Shown: positions 40,703 to 51,007, numbered from the stretch's first letter. The stretch: 64,000 nucleotides of DNA from Desulfurellaceae bacterium bin18 (GCA_002238415.1 MPMI01000005.1:62001-126000); one strand, 5' to 3'. Numbers and translations: made by a program. Notes: a model not told the origin generated them from the sequence alone.

Positions 40703-41884
40703 CTAGGCGGTCGCTCCGGAGGCTTTCCGCCGTATCAGCCGGTCACGTATCTGCTCATCGGTCGCCATATCAATGGCTGTCCAGGCCATGGACAGAGCGC
40801 CGTCGATCAGGGCTTTGTCCGCGGCCTGTGTCACGCAGTGCGCGGTGAATTCGGGTTGGTGATTCACGGCAGGCAACGAGTCAATCCCGATAAACGGGTG
40901 GATCGAGGGCAGGGCCAAAGACACATTGCCCATGTCCGTTGAGCCAGCCGCGCGCTCAATTGCCGGGCCACGCTCTGGAAAATTGCGCCCGAGTGCTTCC
41001 GCGTTGCGCTGGTAGAACTGCGCGATCTCCATATCGGAGCGGTGCTCCGCATAGGGCTTGTCTCCACCGACGATTTCGAGCGTTGACCCGGTTGCCAAGG
41101 CACCCGCTTCAAAACAGCGCTGGACCTTTTCTTTGATACTATCCAGCTCGTCCAGGGTCTTGGCGCGGACAATATATTTGGCCTCGGTCTGAGCGGGGAT
41201 GATGTTCGGCGCGTCCCCACCATGGGTGATAATACCGTGGATGCGGTCCGTCGAGCGAATGTGCTGGCGCAGCAGACCGATAGCCGTTTGGGCCAGTGTA
41301 AAGGCGTCAGCCGCATTGATGCCGCGTTCGGGAAAGGCCGAGGCGTGGGCGGCCTTGCCCGTATAACGCACATGAAACATGGAGCAGGCGATAATGGACG
41401 GGTCAACTACATCCATGGGGGCGGGATGGACCATCATGGCGGCATGGGCATCTGTGAATGCGCCGCGTTCCAAGAGGAGAATCTTGCCCCCGGCGTTCCC
41501 GGCCTCTTCGGCGGGGGTGCCGAGTACACTCACGCTCAGGCCCACCTCGTCCGCGACCTGAGCCGCCGCAATACCCGCGCCCACCGCAGACGCGGCGATG
41601 ATATTATGGCCACAGGCATGCCCGATGCCGGGCAAGCAGTCGTATTCGGCGCAGATGGCAATATGCAATGGGCCGCTGCCGGCACGGGCCACAAAAGCGG
41701 TTGGCATATCGCAAATACCGGTTTCTACGCTAAAGCCGGCGTTGCTGAGCGTTTCTGAAATCCAGGCGCAGGCTTTCTCCTCCTCAAAGCCAAGCTCGGG
41801 ATGGGCGTGAATCCGATGGCTCAGGGTAATCAGGTCATCTTGAGCTTGGGTGAATCGTTCCTGCGCGCCGGACTTCGCATCCAT
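40703..41884 (-). CDS. M20-family amidohydrolase (amidase), copy 2
   Basis: The 393-residue protein is very similar to the copy at 38989 along its length: ITLSHRIHAHPELGFEEEKA, HIAICAEYDCLPGIGHACGH near residue 72, and AIERAAGSTDMGNVSLALPS. The two probably arose by duplication and may have different substrates. AAGGAGAACCTT precedes its ATG. Confidence 0.92.
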   Translation of the reverse strand: MDAKSGAQERFTQAQDDLITLSHRIHAHPELGFEEEKACAWISETLSNAGFSVETGICDMPTAFVARAGSGPLHIAICAEYDCLPGIGHACGHNIIAASAVGAGIAAAQVADEVGLSVSVLGTPAEEAGNAGGKILLLERGAFTDAHAAMMVHPAPMDVVDPSIIACSMFHVRYTGKAAHASAFPERGINAADAFTLAQTAIGLLRQHIRSTDRIHGIITHGGDAPNIIPAQTEAKYIVRAKTLDELDSIKEKVQRCFEAGALATGSTLEIVGGDKPYAEHRSDMEIAQFYQRNAEALGRNFPERGPAIERAAGSTDMGNVSLALPSIHPFIGIDSLPAVNHQPEFTAHCVTQAADKALIDGALSMAWTAIDMATDEQIRDRLIRRKASGATA

Positions 41885-41991
41885 AAGGTTCTCCTTTTTT
41901 CCCTCTTCCTCGGGGCGAGGGCTGGGGGGAGGATTTCCTCCGCCCTAACACACCGGCGTATCTGACGTCCAGCGGGAGATGAAAATCGCTC

Positions 41992-42023
41992 TTGACTCCG
42001 TACCCGGGTCCGGGGTGTATGAT
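41992..42023 (+). promoter_or_regulatory. MerR-type promoter of the merR-copA operon
   Basis: TTGACT (41992-41997) and TATGAT (42018-42023) are separated by 20 bases, longer than normal. The spacer has a GTACCCGGGTCCGGGGTG dyad-like block. MerR-type activators typically bend such long spacers; the following gene encodes one. Confidence 0.65.
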
Positions 42024-42044
42024 ATTGTACAGATAGGAAACCGT

Positions 42045-42455
42045 ATGACAGGCATCAGTGGATTAACTATAGGCGAGGTGGCAAAGCAGGCCGAGGTGAA
42101 TATCGAAACCCTGCGCTATTATGAACGGCGAGGAATTCTGCCCAAACCGCCACGGAGCAGGACGAACTATCGCCGCTATCCTGAGACGGCCGTCCAACAG
42201 GTCCGTTTTATTAAACGTACCCAAAGACTCGGTTTTTCGCTGAATGAGATTTCGGACTTGCTCTTTCTCCGTAGAGGTCCTCAGACGAGTCGCGCAGCGG
42301 TTAAAGCCCGGGCGGAGGCGAAATTAGAAGACATTGAGGCAAAGATTCTGCATCTCACGGAAATGCGAGACGCTTTGGCACACGTGACTGCTCTGTGTGA
42401 CGGTAAGGGCTCAATCGACGGCTGTCCTATTTTGCATGCTATGGAAGGGGAGTGA
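42045..42455 (+). CDS. MerR-family metal-responsive regulator
   Basis: The 136-residue protein has the winged helix LTIGEVAKQAEVNIETLRYY with ERRGILPKPPRSRTNYRRYP, then a coiled coil. The metal loop has two cysteines eight residues apart (CDGKGSIDGC), as in mercury MerR; but the partner cysteine expected near residue 80 of MerR is not seen (SRAAVKARAEAKLEDI). With CopA next, Cu(I)/Ag(I)/Au(I) sensing is more likely. It directly precedes copA with no gap. Confidence 0.88.
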   Translation: MTGISGLTIGEVAKQAEVNIETLRYYERRGILPKPPRSRTNYRRYPETAVQQVRFIKRTQRLGFSLNEISDLLFLRRGPQTSRAAVKARAEAKLEDIEAKILHLTEMRDALAHVTALCDGKGSIDGCPILHAMEGE

Positions 42456-44735
42456 ATGGCAGCTGTTGCTGAATCCACACAAAACCCGACCTCGGCCCGT
42501 ATTGGTATTCGCGGCATGCACTGTGCCGCGTGCGTTGCCAAGGTCGAACGGGCTCTGTCCCAGACGCCGGGTGTCCTGCGAGCGAGCGTCAACCTGGCGA
42601 GTGAAGAAGCCCAGGTGGAATATCTGCCCGCTCAGGTCAGCCTGCCCGGCCTTGGCGCGGCGGTTGCCTCAACCGGCTTTGAAATGGTCGAACGCGGAGA
42701 GGCCGCCCAAGAGGAAGTCGAACGCCAACACTGGGACGACTACCTCCTGCTGAAAAAGAAGCTGATCGTTAGCGCCCTGTTGACGGTGGCGATCCTGATA
42801 GGGTCTATGACTCCGCTGCTGTCCTTCCTGCCGTTCGGCGTACCGGTGTGGTTATTCGTCCTCACCACTCCGGTCCAGTTCTGGGTCGGCGGACAATTTT
42901 ACCGGAGCGCCTGGGCCAGGGCGCGGCACGGCTCCAGCGATATGAATACCCTGATCGTGGTCGGGACCTCGGCGGCCTATCTCTATAGTACGGTGGCGGT
43001 GTTTGCGCCTGGCTTTTTCGTGACAGTCGGCCAGCAGCCCCAGATGTATTTCGATACTGCCGCAGTGATTATCACCCTGATCCTTCTGGGTCGCCTGCTG
43101 GAAGCGCGAGCGAAGCGAAGAACGACCGAGGCCATTCGGCGGCTTGCTCAGTTGCAACCTAAAACGGCGACGCTACTGCGCGGAGAGGGAGAGCAGGAAG
43201 CCGTTCCGGTCGAGCAGGTCCAGGTCGGCGACCGTGTCCTCGTCCGGCCCGGTGAGTCCATTCCTGTAGATGGTATCGTCCGGGCTGGCTCATCCGCGGT
43301 TGACGAATCCATGCTGACCGGTGAGAGCCTGCCGGTTGAAAAGCAGCCCGGAGACAGGGTGACGGGGGCGACGCTCAACACCGCGGGTGCGCTGACCGTG
43401 TTGGCGACCAAGGTTGGCAAAGAGACGGCCCTGGCGCGCATCATCGATCTCGTCCGCCAGGCCCAGGGCTCAAAAGCGCCGATTCAACGTCTGGCCGACA
43501 CGATTGCGGCCTATTTTGTACCGGCGGTTATTGCGACTGCCGTTGTCACCTTTTGCCTCTGGCTTCTCCTCGGACCGGACCCGTCTCTCACTTTTGCCCT
43601 GATGACCTTTGTGGCCGTGCTGATTATTGCCTGTCCGTGTTCGCTGGGCCTGGCAACCCCGACCGCCATCATGGTCGGGACCGGACGTGGGGCCGAGTCC
43701 GGTGTGCTCATCAAAGGCGGAGAGATATTGGAGCGGGCGCACACGCTGACCACCGTGGTCTTTGACAAAACCGGCACCCTGACGACTGGAAAGCCTGCGG
43801 TGACCGAGGTTGTTCCGTCCGAGACGCTGCCCGAGCGGGTAAGGCTGAGCCGTGCAGAGGTCCTGCGCATGGCCGCGTGTGCGGAATGGCACAGCGAGCA
43901 TCCGCTGGGACAGGCCGTTGTCCAACACGCCCAGGCCCTGGGTATGACGCTCGGGCCGGTCGAGTCGTTTGTGGCCCTGGCCGGACACGGCGTCGAAGCC
44001 CGGCTGGCGGGAAAGTTGATTTTGGTTGGCAGCAGGCAGCTCCTCGCCCAGCGCGGCATCCAGTCCGGCGAGATGCCGGAACAGGCTGAGCGCCTCTCGC
44101 GTGAGGGCAAGACGCCGCTCTATGTTGTGGTCAACCGGCGGGTCGTCGGGCTGATCGCGGTCGCCGATACGCTCAAGCCCCAAGCTGCCGAAGACATCCG
44201 TCGGCTTCAGCGCATGGGGCTCGAAGCGGTCATGTTGACCGGAGATAATCGCCACACCGCCCACGCGATTGCCCGTCAGGCCGGTATTGCACGAGTATTG
44301 GCCGAAGTCCTACCCGAGGAGAAGGCTGCCGAGATCGCGCGCATCCAGGCCAACGGTGCGGCCGTCGCCATGGTCGGCGACGGGATCAATGACGCTCCAG
44401 CCCTGGCCCAGGCGACGGTCGGCATTGCCGTGGGCACCGGGACGGATATTGCTCTTGAGGCCGCGGATATTACGCTGCTGCGAGGTGAATTGAGCGGCGT
44501 GGCGACGGCCATTGCCCTGTCGCGGCGAACGGTCCAGATCATCCGGCAGAATTTATTCTGGGCCTTTGCCTATAACACCGCGGGTATCCCGCTTGCCGCC
44601 GGACTGCTCTATCCGTTCTTTGGGATTCTGCTCGATCCCATGGTTGCCGCGTCCGCCATGGCCTTGAGTTCGGTCTCGGTGTTGACGAATTCCTTGCGAT
44701 TACGGACGATACGCTTAGGAGAGTCTGCCCCTTGA
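42456..44735 (+). CDS. copA: Copper-translocating P1B-type ATPase
   Basis: The 759-residue protein has an N-terminal HMA domain [20 protein letters not shown] (Cys-x-x-Cys around residue 27), membrane helices, [20 protein letters not shown] (actuator TGES), [20 protein letters not shown] (CPC metal site), [20 protein letters not shown] (phosphorylated Asp), and [20 protein letters not shown]. It should export Cu+ from the cytoplasm. It is coupled to the MerR gene upstream. Confidence 0.97.
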   Translation: MAAVAESTQNPTSARIGIRGMHCAACVAKVERALSQTPGVLRASVNLASEEAQVEYLPAQVSLPGLGAAVASTGFEMVERGEAAQEEVERQHWDDYLLLKKKLIVSALLTVAILIGSMTPLLSFLPFGVPVWLFVLTTPVQFWVGGQFYRSAWARARHGSSDMNTLIVVGTSAAYLYSTVAVFAPGFFVTVGQQPQMYFDTAAVIITLILLGRLLEARAKRRTTEAIRRLAQLQPKTATLLRGEGEQEAVPVEQVQVGDRVLVRPGESIPVDGIVRAGSSAVDESMLTGESLPVEKQPGDRVTGATLNTAGALTVLATKVGKETALARIIDLVRQAQGSKAPIQRLADTIAAYFVPAVIATAVVTFCLWLLLGPDPSLTFALMTFVAVLIIACPCSLGLATPTAIMVGTGRGAESGVLIKGGEILERAHTLTTVVFDKTGTLTTGKPAVTEVVPSETLPERVRLSRAEVLRMAACAEWHSEHPLGQAVVQHAQALGMTLGPVESFVALAGHGVEARLAGKLILVGSRQLLAQRGIQSGEMPEQAERLSREGKTPLYVVVNRRVVGLIAVADTLKPQAAEDIRRLQRMGLEAVMLTGDNRHTAHAIARQAGIARVLAEVLPEEKAAEIARIQANGAAVAMVGDGINDAPALAQATVGIAVGTGTDIALEAADITLLRGELSGVATAIALSRRTVQIIRQNLFWAFAYNTAGIPLAAGLLYPFFGILLDPMVAASAMALSSVSVLTNSLRLRTIRLGESAP

Positions 44736-44766
44736 TGCGTCGGGCACGGCCGACAGGATGCGTCGT

Positions 44767-46167
44767 ATGAGCTACTCCACAACCGTTCGTGGCCAGCGTT
44801 TTTCCTTCGCCGACCTGCGCGAAGTGTTTGCCAAGGCCAATGAAGACAAGTCGGGCGACCGCTTGGCCGGGATTGCCGCAAGCTCCGAGCAGGAACGGGT
44901 TGCGGCCAAGCTGGTCCTGGCCGATATTCCGCTGTCGAACATCGTGGCGAATCCGCTCATAGACCCCGCCCAGGACGAAGTGAGCCGGCTTATCCTTGAA
45001 ACTCACGACCAGGCGGCGTTCCGTCCGCTTGCCCATCTGACCGTCGGCGAGTTGCGTGAGTATGTACTGGACGAGGACCAGGCTAGTGACCGTTTGGGGG
45101 CACTCCACTGGGCGATTGTCCCGGAGGTCGCAGCGGCGGTCACCAAGCTGATGAGTAATAAAGACCTGGTTACGGCCGCCAGTAAAATCCGTAATATCAC
45201 GCGCTGTCGGAACACCATGGGCCAGCCCGGCGTCCTGGGCATTCGGGTGCAGCCCAATCATCCGGCCGACGATCTCGGCGGGATTCTGCTGTCCGCGGTT
45301 GATGGCTTGCTGTTTGGGTGCGGGGACGCCGTCATCGGTGTGAACCCGGCGACCGATTCCGTGGAAACGGTCAGCCGGATTCTGCACGGACTTCAGCGTT
45401 TGATTGAAGTCTATGACATCCCCACCCAATCGTGCTGCCTGGCGCATATCAGCACGCAGCTCGACAGCCTGGAGCGGGGTGCGCCGGTAGACCTGCTGTT
45501 TCAGTCTATTGCCGGGACGGAAGCGGCCAATACGAGTTTTGGGATCAATCTGAATATTCTGCGCGAGGGTCGCGAACGTGTTCTCGAACATCATCAGAGT
45601 CGCGAGGTGGCTTGGGTGGGTGACGCGGTCATGTATTTTGAAACCGGGCAGGGGAGTGCGCTGTCGGCCAACGCCCACCACGGCGTGGATCAACTCACGC
45701 TCGAAGCCCGAACCTACGGCGTGGCCCGTGCCTTTGCGCCCTTTCTCGTCAATACGGTCGTGGGCTTTATCGGGCCCGAATACTTATATGACGAACGCCA
45801 GATCGTTCGTGCCGGTTTGGAAGATCATTTTATGGGCAAGCTGCTCGGACTGCCCATGGGGTGTGACGTGTGTTACACCAACCACGCTCAGGCTGACCAG
45901 AACTCGGCGGATAATCTCTTGCTTCTGCTGACCGCGGCCGGCTGCAATTATTTTATGGGGGTGCCGTGCACCGATGATGTGATGCTGAGCTACCAGTCAA
46001 CCAGCTTTCACGACGCCCTCGGTGCCCGCCAGCTTTTCGGGCTCCAGCCAGCCCCGGAGTTTTTGGCCTGGTTGGAGCAGATGGACATCGTGCGGAATGG
46101 GGGCCTGGTGACATCGGATAGTTCCGCTCGGCAACGCCTTGAGGAAGGTGTCAGGCTGATTGCGTAG
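44767..46167 (+). CDS. eutB: Ethanolamine ammonia-lyase large subunit
   Basis: The 466-residue protein matches EutB along its length: FSFADLREVFAKANEDKSGD near the start, LILETHDQAAFRPLAHLTVG, RNTMGQPGVLGIRVQPNHPA, FQSIAGTEAANTSFGINLNI and GCDVCYTNHAQADQNSADNL. With EutC it cleaves ethanolamine to acetaldehyde and ammonia using adenosylcobalamin. There are no shell or reactivase genes nearby, so this is a minimal cytosolic system. I chose the second ATG (44767) for spacing; 44758 is an alternative. Confidence 0.96.
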   Translation: MSYSTTVRGQRFSFADLREVFAKANEDKSGDRLAGIAASSEQERVAAKLVLADIPLSNIVANPLIDPAQDEVSRLILETHDQAAFRPLAHLTVGELREYVLDEDQASDRLGALHWAIVPEVAAAVTKLMSNKDLVTAASKIRNITRCRNTMGQPGVLGIRVQPNHPADDLGGILLSAVDGLLFGCGDAVIGVNPATDSVETVSRILHGLQRLIEVYDIPTQSCCLAHISTQLDSLERGAPVDLLFQSIAGTEAANTSFGINLNILREGRERVLEHHQSREVAWVGDAVMYFETGQGSALSANAHHGVDQLTLEARTYGVARAFAPFLVNTVVGFIGPEYLYDERQIVRAGLEDHFMGKLLGLPMGCDVCYTNHAQADQNSADNLLLLLTAAGCNYFMGVPCTDDVMLSYQSTSFHDALGARQLFGLQPAPEFLAWLEQMDIVRNGGLVTSDSSARQRLEEGVRLIA

Positions 46168-46175
46168 CCGTAAGG

Positions 46176-46967
46176 ATGATGAAGACTCCTGCGACATCGG
46201 ACAATCGCGACCCGCTGGCCGCCATCCGGACGCGGACCCCAGCCCGGATATTTACCGGTCGGTCCGGGTCGGCTTATCGGACCCAGACGCAGCTCAGTCT
46301 GCGTTCGGATCATGCGTCAGCCAGAGACGCGGTGCAGACCGATATTGATTGGGAGGGGGATCTCGGGCCGGACTTTCTACGAGCGTGGGATGTGTTTGCC
46401 GTCTCCAGCCAGGCGCGGAGCAAAGCCGGATATCTGATGCGACCCGACCTGGGACGCCGACTCAGTGAGCAGGCTCAGGCGGAGGTCGCGAGCCGTTGCG
46501 CTGTCGGTGCCGATCTCCAGGTTGTTATCGGCGACGGACTCTCGGTCGCTGCCGTTATCAGACAGGTGCCCCACCTGTTGCCACTGCTCCATGCCGGCGC
46601 GGAAAAACGAGGCTGGCGCTTTGGCCGGCCTTTTGCCGTCCGCTATTGCCGCGTCGGAGTGCTGAACGACATTGGCGAATTGCTTGCTCCGGCCGTCCTG
46701 GTGCTCCTCATTGGAGAACGGCCCGGCCTGCTGACCGCAGAGAGCCTCTCGGCCTACATGGCCTATCAACCCCGTAGCGGCCATACGGATGCCGAACGCA
46801 ATCTGATCTCCAACATTCATGCTCACGGCGTGGCTGTTGGAGAAGCCGCCGACCGTATTCTGTGTTTGGCCGAACGCATGCGGCGCGCACAACTCAGCGG
46901 GGTTGCGGTTAAAGAAGAGTTCGGTGTGCTGGCGCAGAACGCCACGTCTCTCCTTTCTGACAAATAG
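46176..46967 (+). CDS. eutC: Ethanolamine ammonia-lyase small subunit
   Basis: The 263-residue protein carries EutC motifs: LRTRTPARIFTGRSGSAYRT-like start, LSLRSDHASARDAVQTDIDW near residue 40, KAGYLMRPDLGRRLSEQAQA near residue 83, LQVVIGDGLSVAAVIRQVPH near residue 113 and LISNIHAHGVAVGEAADRIL near residue 210. It supplies part of the B12 site. It starts nine bases after eutB. Confidence 0.95.
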   Translation: MMKTPATSDNRDPLAAIRTRTPARIFTGRSGSAYRTQTQLSLRSDHASARDAVQTDIDWEGDLGPDFLRAWDVFAVSSQARSKAGYLMRPDLGRRLSEQAQAEVASRCAVGADLQVVIGDGLSVAAVIRQVPHLLPLLHAGAEKRGWRFGRPFAVRYCRVGVLNDIGELLAPAVLVLLIGERPGLLTAESLSAYMAYQPRSGHTDAERNLISNIHAHGVAVGEAADRILCLAERMRRAQLSGVAVKEEFGVLAQNATSLLSDK

Positions 46968-47037
46968 CGGTATTCCATTGCGGCTCCCGACAGCTTGTGA
47001 TTTGAAGAGCTGATCTCACCTCAGGAGGATTCTCTGT

Positions 47038-48009
47038 ATGGCAACGCCCGGTATGTTGATAATGAGCAATATGGCCCCAGGCTCCTTGGAGCAGTACACC
47101 ACCTATGTCAAAAAGGCAGAAGAGCGCGGTCTGCGCAATTTCCTGGTAACGGAATCGTTTACCGACTCTTTGGCGCTCGCCCAGCACCTGGCGTCCGTGA
47201 CCTCGAAAATCCAGGTCGGCACGGGCATTACCAACCTCTATCTGCGCAACCCGCTCATTGCGGCCCTGCACGCCATGACCATCGATCGGCTTGCGCCGGG
47301 ACGGCTCTTGCTCGGTTTAGGTACCAGTCATGTCCCCTTAAACAGCATGTTCGGGATAGATATGGCAAAACCGTTGACCGCCCTGCGGGAATATGTGCAG
47401 GCGGTGCGGAACATTTTTGATGGGAAAGATGAGGCGGCTGCTGCACTTGGGCTGCCGCCTATGAAGGCCGATAACAAGATTCCCATTTATCTGGCCGGTA
47501 TTTCGCCCAAGAGTATCCACCTGACCGGCGAACTGGCCGATGGTAGCCTGCCGCTGAATTACGCGCCGCACGGACTGCACGAAGTGGTGGAGGGGATCGC
47601 GACCGGTGCCCAAGAGGCCGGGCGTTCGCCTGCGGATGTCTCCATTGGGCTCATCATGCACTGTTGTGTGTGCGCAGATAAAGCGGTTGCGCTGCGCTCC
47701 GTGCGGCAAACTCTGTCTTTTTATGGACGCATGCCGTATTACAACCGTCTCTTTGTCCGACAGGGCTTTGAGAAAGAAGCGTCCGGTATTATGGCGGCGG
47801 CCGAAAAGAACGACATGGCTGCGGCCGCCGAAGCGGTGTCCGAAGAAATGGCCGAGCAGGTTGCCGCCTTGGGTAGCCCGCAGGAGTGTCAGAAGAAGAT
47901 TGAAGAATTTGAGCAGGCTGGGGCATCGTATGTGATACTGTATCCGACCGCGATTGACGGTGATTATGAGCGAGGTGTCAACGCGGTCCTGGATGCGTTT
48001 GGCGGGTAG
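47038..48009 (+). CDS. Luciferase-like / F420-dependent oxidoreductase
   Basis: The 323-residue protein has LRNFLVTESFTDSLALAQHL near residue 32, KIQVGTGITNLYLRNPLIAA near residue 57, IDRLAPGRLLLGLGTSHVPL near residue 80 and VVEGIATGAQEAGRSPADVS near residue 183. It is the fifth luciferase-like protein in the window, with an F420-type flavour like the one at 15450. AGGAGGATTCTCTGT precedes the ATG. Confidence 0.88.
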   Translation: MATPGMLIMSNMAPGSLEQYTTYVKKAEERGLRNFLVTESFTDSLALAQHLASVTSKIQVGTGITNLYLRNPLIAALHAMTIDRLAPGRLLLGLGTSHVPLNSMFGIDMAKPLTALREYVQAVRNIFDGKDEAAAALGLPPMKADNKIPIYLAGISPKSIHLTGELADGSLPLNYAPHGLHEVVEGIATGAQEAGRSPADVSIGLIMHCCVCADKAVALRSVRQTLSFYGRMPYYNRLFVRQGFEKEASGIMAAAEKNDMAAAAEAVSEEMAEQVAALGSPQECQKKIEEFEQAGASYVILYPTAIDGDYERGVNAVLDAFGG

Positions 48010-48039
48010 GGCGGCTCTCTGCATGAGGTATCTTCCCTC

Positions 48040-48459
48040 ATGAGTCGAAGAACGAAAAAAACGACGGACTCGACCCTCGACACGAGCGCGCCGGCAGTAC
48101 GGGCCGACCGCTGGCTGTGGGCCGCGCGGTTTTATAAGAGCCGTTCCCTGGCGGCTGAAGCCTGTGAGGGCGGGAAGGTCGAGGTCAACGGGTATACGGC
48201 AAAAGCGCATAAGCTGGTGCGGGCGGCCGACATGCTTGAGTTCAGCCATCCGCACGGACCAAAAAAGCTTAAAGTGCTGGCAGTATCCGAACGCCGAGGG
48301 CCGGCAACGGAGGCCCGCCTGCTGTACGAAGACCATTCGCCCCCGCCGCCCGCAGACGTGGGATTTGATTTCTTTGAGCGTCCGTCCGCTCGGGACCGGG
48401 GCAGCGGGCGTCCGACCAAGCGTGAGCGCCGCGAGACCGAGTGGTTACGCAGACGATAA
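48040..48459 (+). CDS. S4-domain RNA-binding protein (Hsp15-like)
   Basis: The 139-residue protein has the S4 pattern [20 protein letters not shown] with [20 protein letters not shown] near residue 45. This is the heat-shock ribosome-rescue protein Hsp15 family. The C-terminal tail is Arg-rich. It starts 30 bases after the preceding monooxygenase gene. Confidence 0.85.
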   Translation: MSRRTKKTTDSTLDTSAPAVRADRWLWAARFYKSRSLAAEACEGGKVEVNGYTAKAHKLVRAADMLEFSHPHGPKKLKVLAVSERRGPATEARLLYEDHSPPPPADVGFDFFERPSARDRGSGRPTKRERRETEWLRRR

Positions 48460-48494
48460 ATGAATAATCAGGCTGAGGACGCGAGGAAAATCCG

Positions 48495-49535
48495 ATGATT
48501 GATCTGCGGAGCGATACGGTAACCTTACCGAGCCAGGCTATGCGCGACGCCATTGCGCAGGCCGAGTTGGGTGACGATGTCATGGGCGAAGACCCGACTG
48601 TCAATCGGCTGGAAGAACTTGCCGCGGAAAAGATGGGCAAAGAGGCCGCTCTACTGGTGAGCAGTGGAACCATGGGAAATCTGGTCTCCCTACTCAGTCA
48701 CTGCACCCGGGGGCAGGACGTCATTCTTGGCGACCAGTGCCATATTTTCAAATATGAGGCTGGGGGAGCGTCGGCTCTGGGTGGGCTGGCCTTTCACACC
48801 GTGCCCACGGGCCGTTTTGGAGAACTCGCCCTGCCGGATATGGAACGGGCCATATATCCCGCTGATGAGCACTACGCCCCGCCGGGCCTGATCTGTTTGG
48901 AGAACACGCATAATCGTTGCGGGGGGACGATCCTGCCGGGCGAGTATTTTCATTCTGTGCGTATCCTGGCCGATACGGCCGGCGTGCCGGTGCATCTTGA
49001 CGGCTCACGCATCTTTAATGCCTCGGTAGCTTTGGGCTGTGAGGTGCCTGCCTTAACCCAGTCTGTCGATTCGGTCCAATTTTGTCTGTCCAAAGGACTG
49101 TCCGCTCCGGTCGGCTCTCTCGTGTGTGGGAGTCAGGAGTTTATCCGGCGGGCTCGGCGTTATCGGAAAATGGTCGGCGGCGGGATGCGTCAGGCTGGCA
49201 TTATTGCCGCGGCCGGAATCGTGGCCCTGAATGAAATGGTCGAACGTTTGGCCGAAGACCACCAGACCGCACGTCGGCTGGCTGAGGGCCTGGCTGAGCT
49301 GCCGGGCGTGCACATCGACCTTGAGACGGTCCAGACCAATCTGGTGATTTTTTCCGTGCCGACACCCCACGCCAACGGCGGCTCTTTTGCCGAGGTGCTT
49401 GGACAGGCCGGCGTTAAAATCGGCGATATCGGTGGCGAACGCTTCCGCGCCGTGACGCATTACGGCATATCGCCCGCGGATATAGATGAGGCGTTACAGA
49501 TCATACGTCAGACCTGGCAGCCGGCCGCGGCCTAA
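48495..49535 (+). CDS. Low-specificity threonine aldolase
   Basis: The 346-residue PLP enzyme begins [20 protein letters not shown]. It has [37 protein letters not shown] near residue 133, [18 protein letters not shown] near residue 167 and [20 protein letters not shown] near residue 196 with the PLP lysine. It cleaves L-threonine/allo-threonine to glycine and acetaldehyde. GAGGAAAATCCG precedes the ATG. Confidence 0.94.
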   Translation: MIDLRSDTVTLPSQAMRDAIAQAELGDDVMGEDPTVNRLEELAAEKMGKEAALLVSSGTMGNLVSLLSHCTRGQDVILGDQCHIFKYEAGGASALGGLAFHTVPTGRFGELALPDMERAIYPADEHYAPPGLICLENTHNRCGGTILPGEYFHSVRILADTAGVPVHLDGSRIFNASVALGCEVPALTQSVDSVQFCLSKGLSAPVGSLVCGSQEFIRRARRYRKMVGGGMRQAGIIAAAGIVALNEMVERLAEDHQTARRLAEGLAELPGVHIDLETVQTNLVIFSVPTPHANGGSFAEVLGQAGVKIGDIGGERFRAVTHYGISPADIDEALQIIRQTWQPAAA

Positions 49536-49606
49536 TCGCTGCGTCTATACATCATTTTTCGGCTGGGATAGAGAGAAATGATCAACATCATAGAGGAGGG
49601 AATGTG

Positions 49607-50578
49607 ATGGCAAAGGTACAAACCGTTCTTGGTGATAAGACTTCGGACGAGCTGGGGTTCACGCTCGTACACGAGCATCTGACGGCCGGCTTCCCCGGTT
49701 ATGAATGGGACAATACCAGTTTTGATCGCCGGAAAGAGCTTGATGGAGCAGTGGTCAAGCTCAAAGAGATTAAAGAGCTGGGAGTGACCTCGTTTGTTGA
49801 TCCCTGCCCCATGGAATTGGGTCGTGACCCGGAATTTGCCGCCGAATGTGCCGAGCGGTCCGGGCTGAACGTCATCATTGCCACCGGCCTGTATAACGAA
49901 GCCTTGGGCATCCCGCCGCACTTCCGCAGTCTTGGGGCGGACGATATCGCCGAGGTGTATGTGCGTGAGATCACTGAAGGAATCGGGAATACCGGTATCA
50001 AGGCCGGTATCATTAAAACCGCCACCGGCGGCATTCCGGGCATGACCGAGACGGCGACGAGTATTGGTAAGCACGAAGAGACGTGTTTGCGGGCCGCGGC
50101 ACGGACGCATAAGGCCACGGGCCTGCCCATTCTGTGCCACAACGACGAGCTGGGTCCGTTCGGACGTGAGACCCTGGACGTCTTTGAAGACGAAGGGGTC
50201 GATTTTAACCGGGTGATGATCGGCCACGCGTGTGGTGTGGGTGATATGCGCTACTACTTTGACGTGCTTGAGCGGGGCGCCTGGATCGGTTTTGACCGCT
50301 TTGGAGTCGAAACCATTGCCTCCGATAAAATGCGCCTGGCCTCCCTTATTGGTCTATTAGCCGTTGGGTATGACCGGATCATGCTGTCGCACGATGCCGT
50401 GCACTGCATGATGGGCCGCCAGAGCGAGGCGTGGGAACAGTTCATTGCGGCCTGCCCGAACTGGAACTATTCTCACATACTGAAAAATATCATTCCGCAA
50501 CTGAGCAGAGCGGGTGTGAGTGAGGGCACCATCCATACCATGACGGTTGAAAACCCCAAGAACTACTTTGGGGGATAG
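49607..50578 (+). CDS. Phosphotriesterase-family metal hydrolase
   Basis: The 323-residue protein has the family's metal motifs: LVHEHL near residue 22 (His-x-His), GIIKTATGG near residue 130 (bridging Lys), PILCHNDELG near residue 170, VMIGHACGVG near residue 205 and IMLSHDAVH near residue 265 (last Asp). These TIM-barrel enzymes hydrolyse lactones or organophosphates; here lactonase activity is a guess. GAGGAGGGAATGTG precedes the ATG. Confidence 0.92.
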   Translation: MAKVQTVLGDKTSDELGFTLVHEHLTAGFPGYEWDNTSFDRRKELDGAVVKLKEIKELGVTSFVDPCPMELGRDPEFAAECAERSGLNVIIATGLYNEALGIPPHFRSLGADDIAEVYVREITEGIGNTGIKAGIIKTATGGIPGMTETATSIGKHEETCLRAAARTHKATGLPILCHNDELGPFGRETLDVFEDEGVDFNRVMIGHACGVGDMRYYFDVLERGAWIGFDRFGVETIASDKMRLASLIGLLAVGYDRIMLSHDAVHCMMGRQSEAWEQFIAACPNWNYSHILKNIIPQLSRAGVSEGTIHTMTVENPKNYFGG

Positions 50579-50611
50579 GGGCTGCTCTTTTCTGGGGCCG
50601 GCCGCTAGCCG

Positions 50612-51007
50612 CTACTCTTTCAACTCAATGGAAATCTGACTGTAGCGTGTGTCGCCGACGTTGGTCAGTGTATGGGTCACACCTTTGACCGGGGGCATAA
50701 TGACTTGGCCGGCCTCCGGGTAATGCGTCTGGCGTTCAGGCTCCGGTCCGGCCTTTGTTGCCCTGAGCTTTGAACCCTCAAGGCAAATCACCACCTCGTC
50801 AAACTCGTGCGTATGCTGCCTGGTGGACTGGCCGGGTTCCAGTACGAGTTTCCAGACGGCGATGCGCTCGTGGTCGATAAGCAGGATCGGTTTGACCGTA
50901 GTACCGGCGGCGCTCACTGGCGTGTAGACCAGAATCGCAAGGCCCGCCCCGAGGCCGAATAGCGCCAGCACCAGGCCGACCCCCAGACCCAGGAAAAAAC
51001 GTTTCAT
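50612..51007 (-). CDS. Membrane-anchored cupin protein
   Basis: The 131-residue protein has an N-terminal membrane helix (FFLGLGVGLVLALFGLGAGL) and then a cupin barrel with GQSTRQHTHEFDEVVICLEG near residue 57, where the two His and Glu fit a metal site, and AGQVIMPPVKGVTHTLTNVG. It is probably anchored facing outside. Function unknown. Confidence 0.8.
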   Translation of the reverse strand: MKRFFLGLGVGLVLALFGLGAGLAILVYTPVSAAGTTVKPILLIDHERIAVWKLVLEPGQSTRQHTHEFDEVVICLEGSKLRATKAGPEPERQTHYPEAGQVIMPPVKGVTHTLTNVGDTRYSQISIELKE

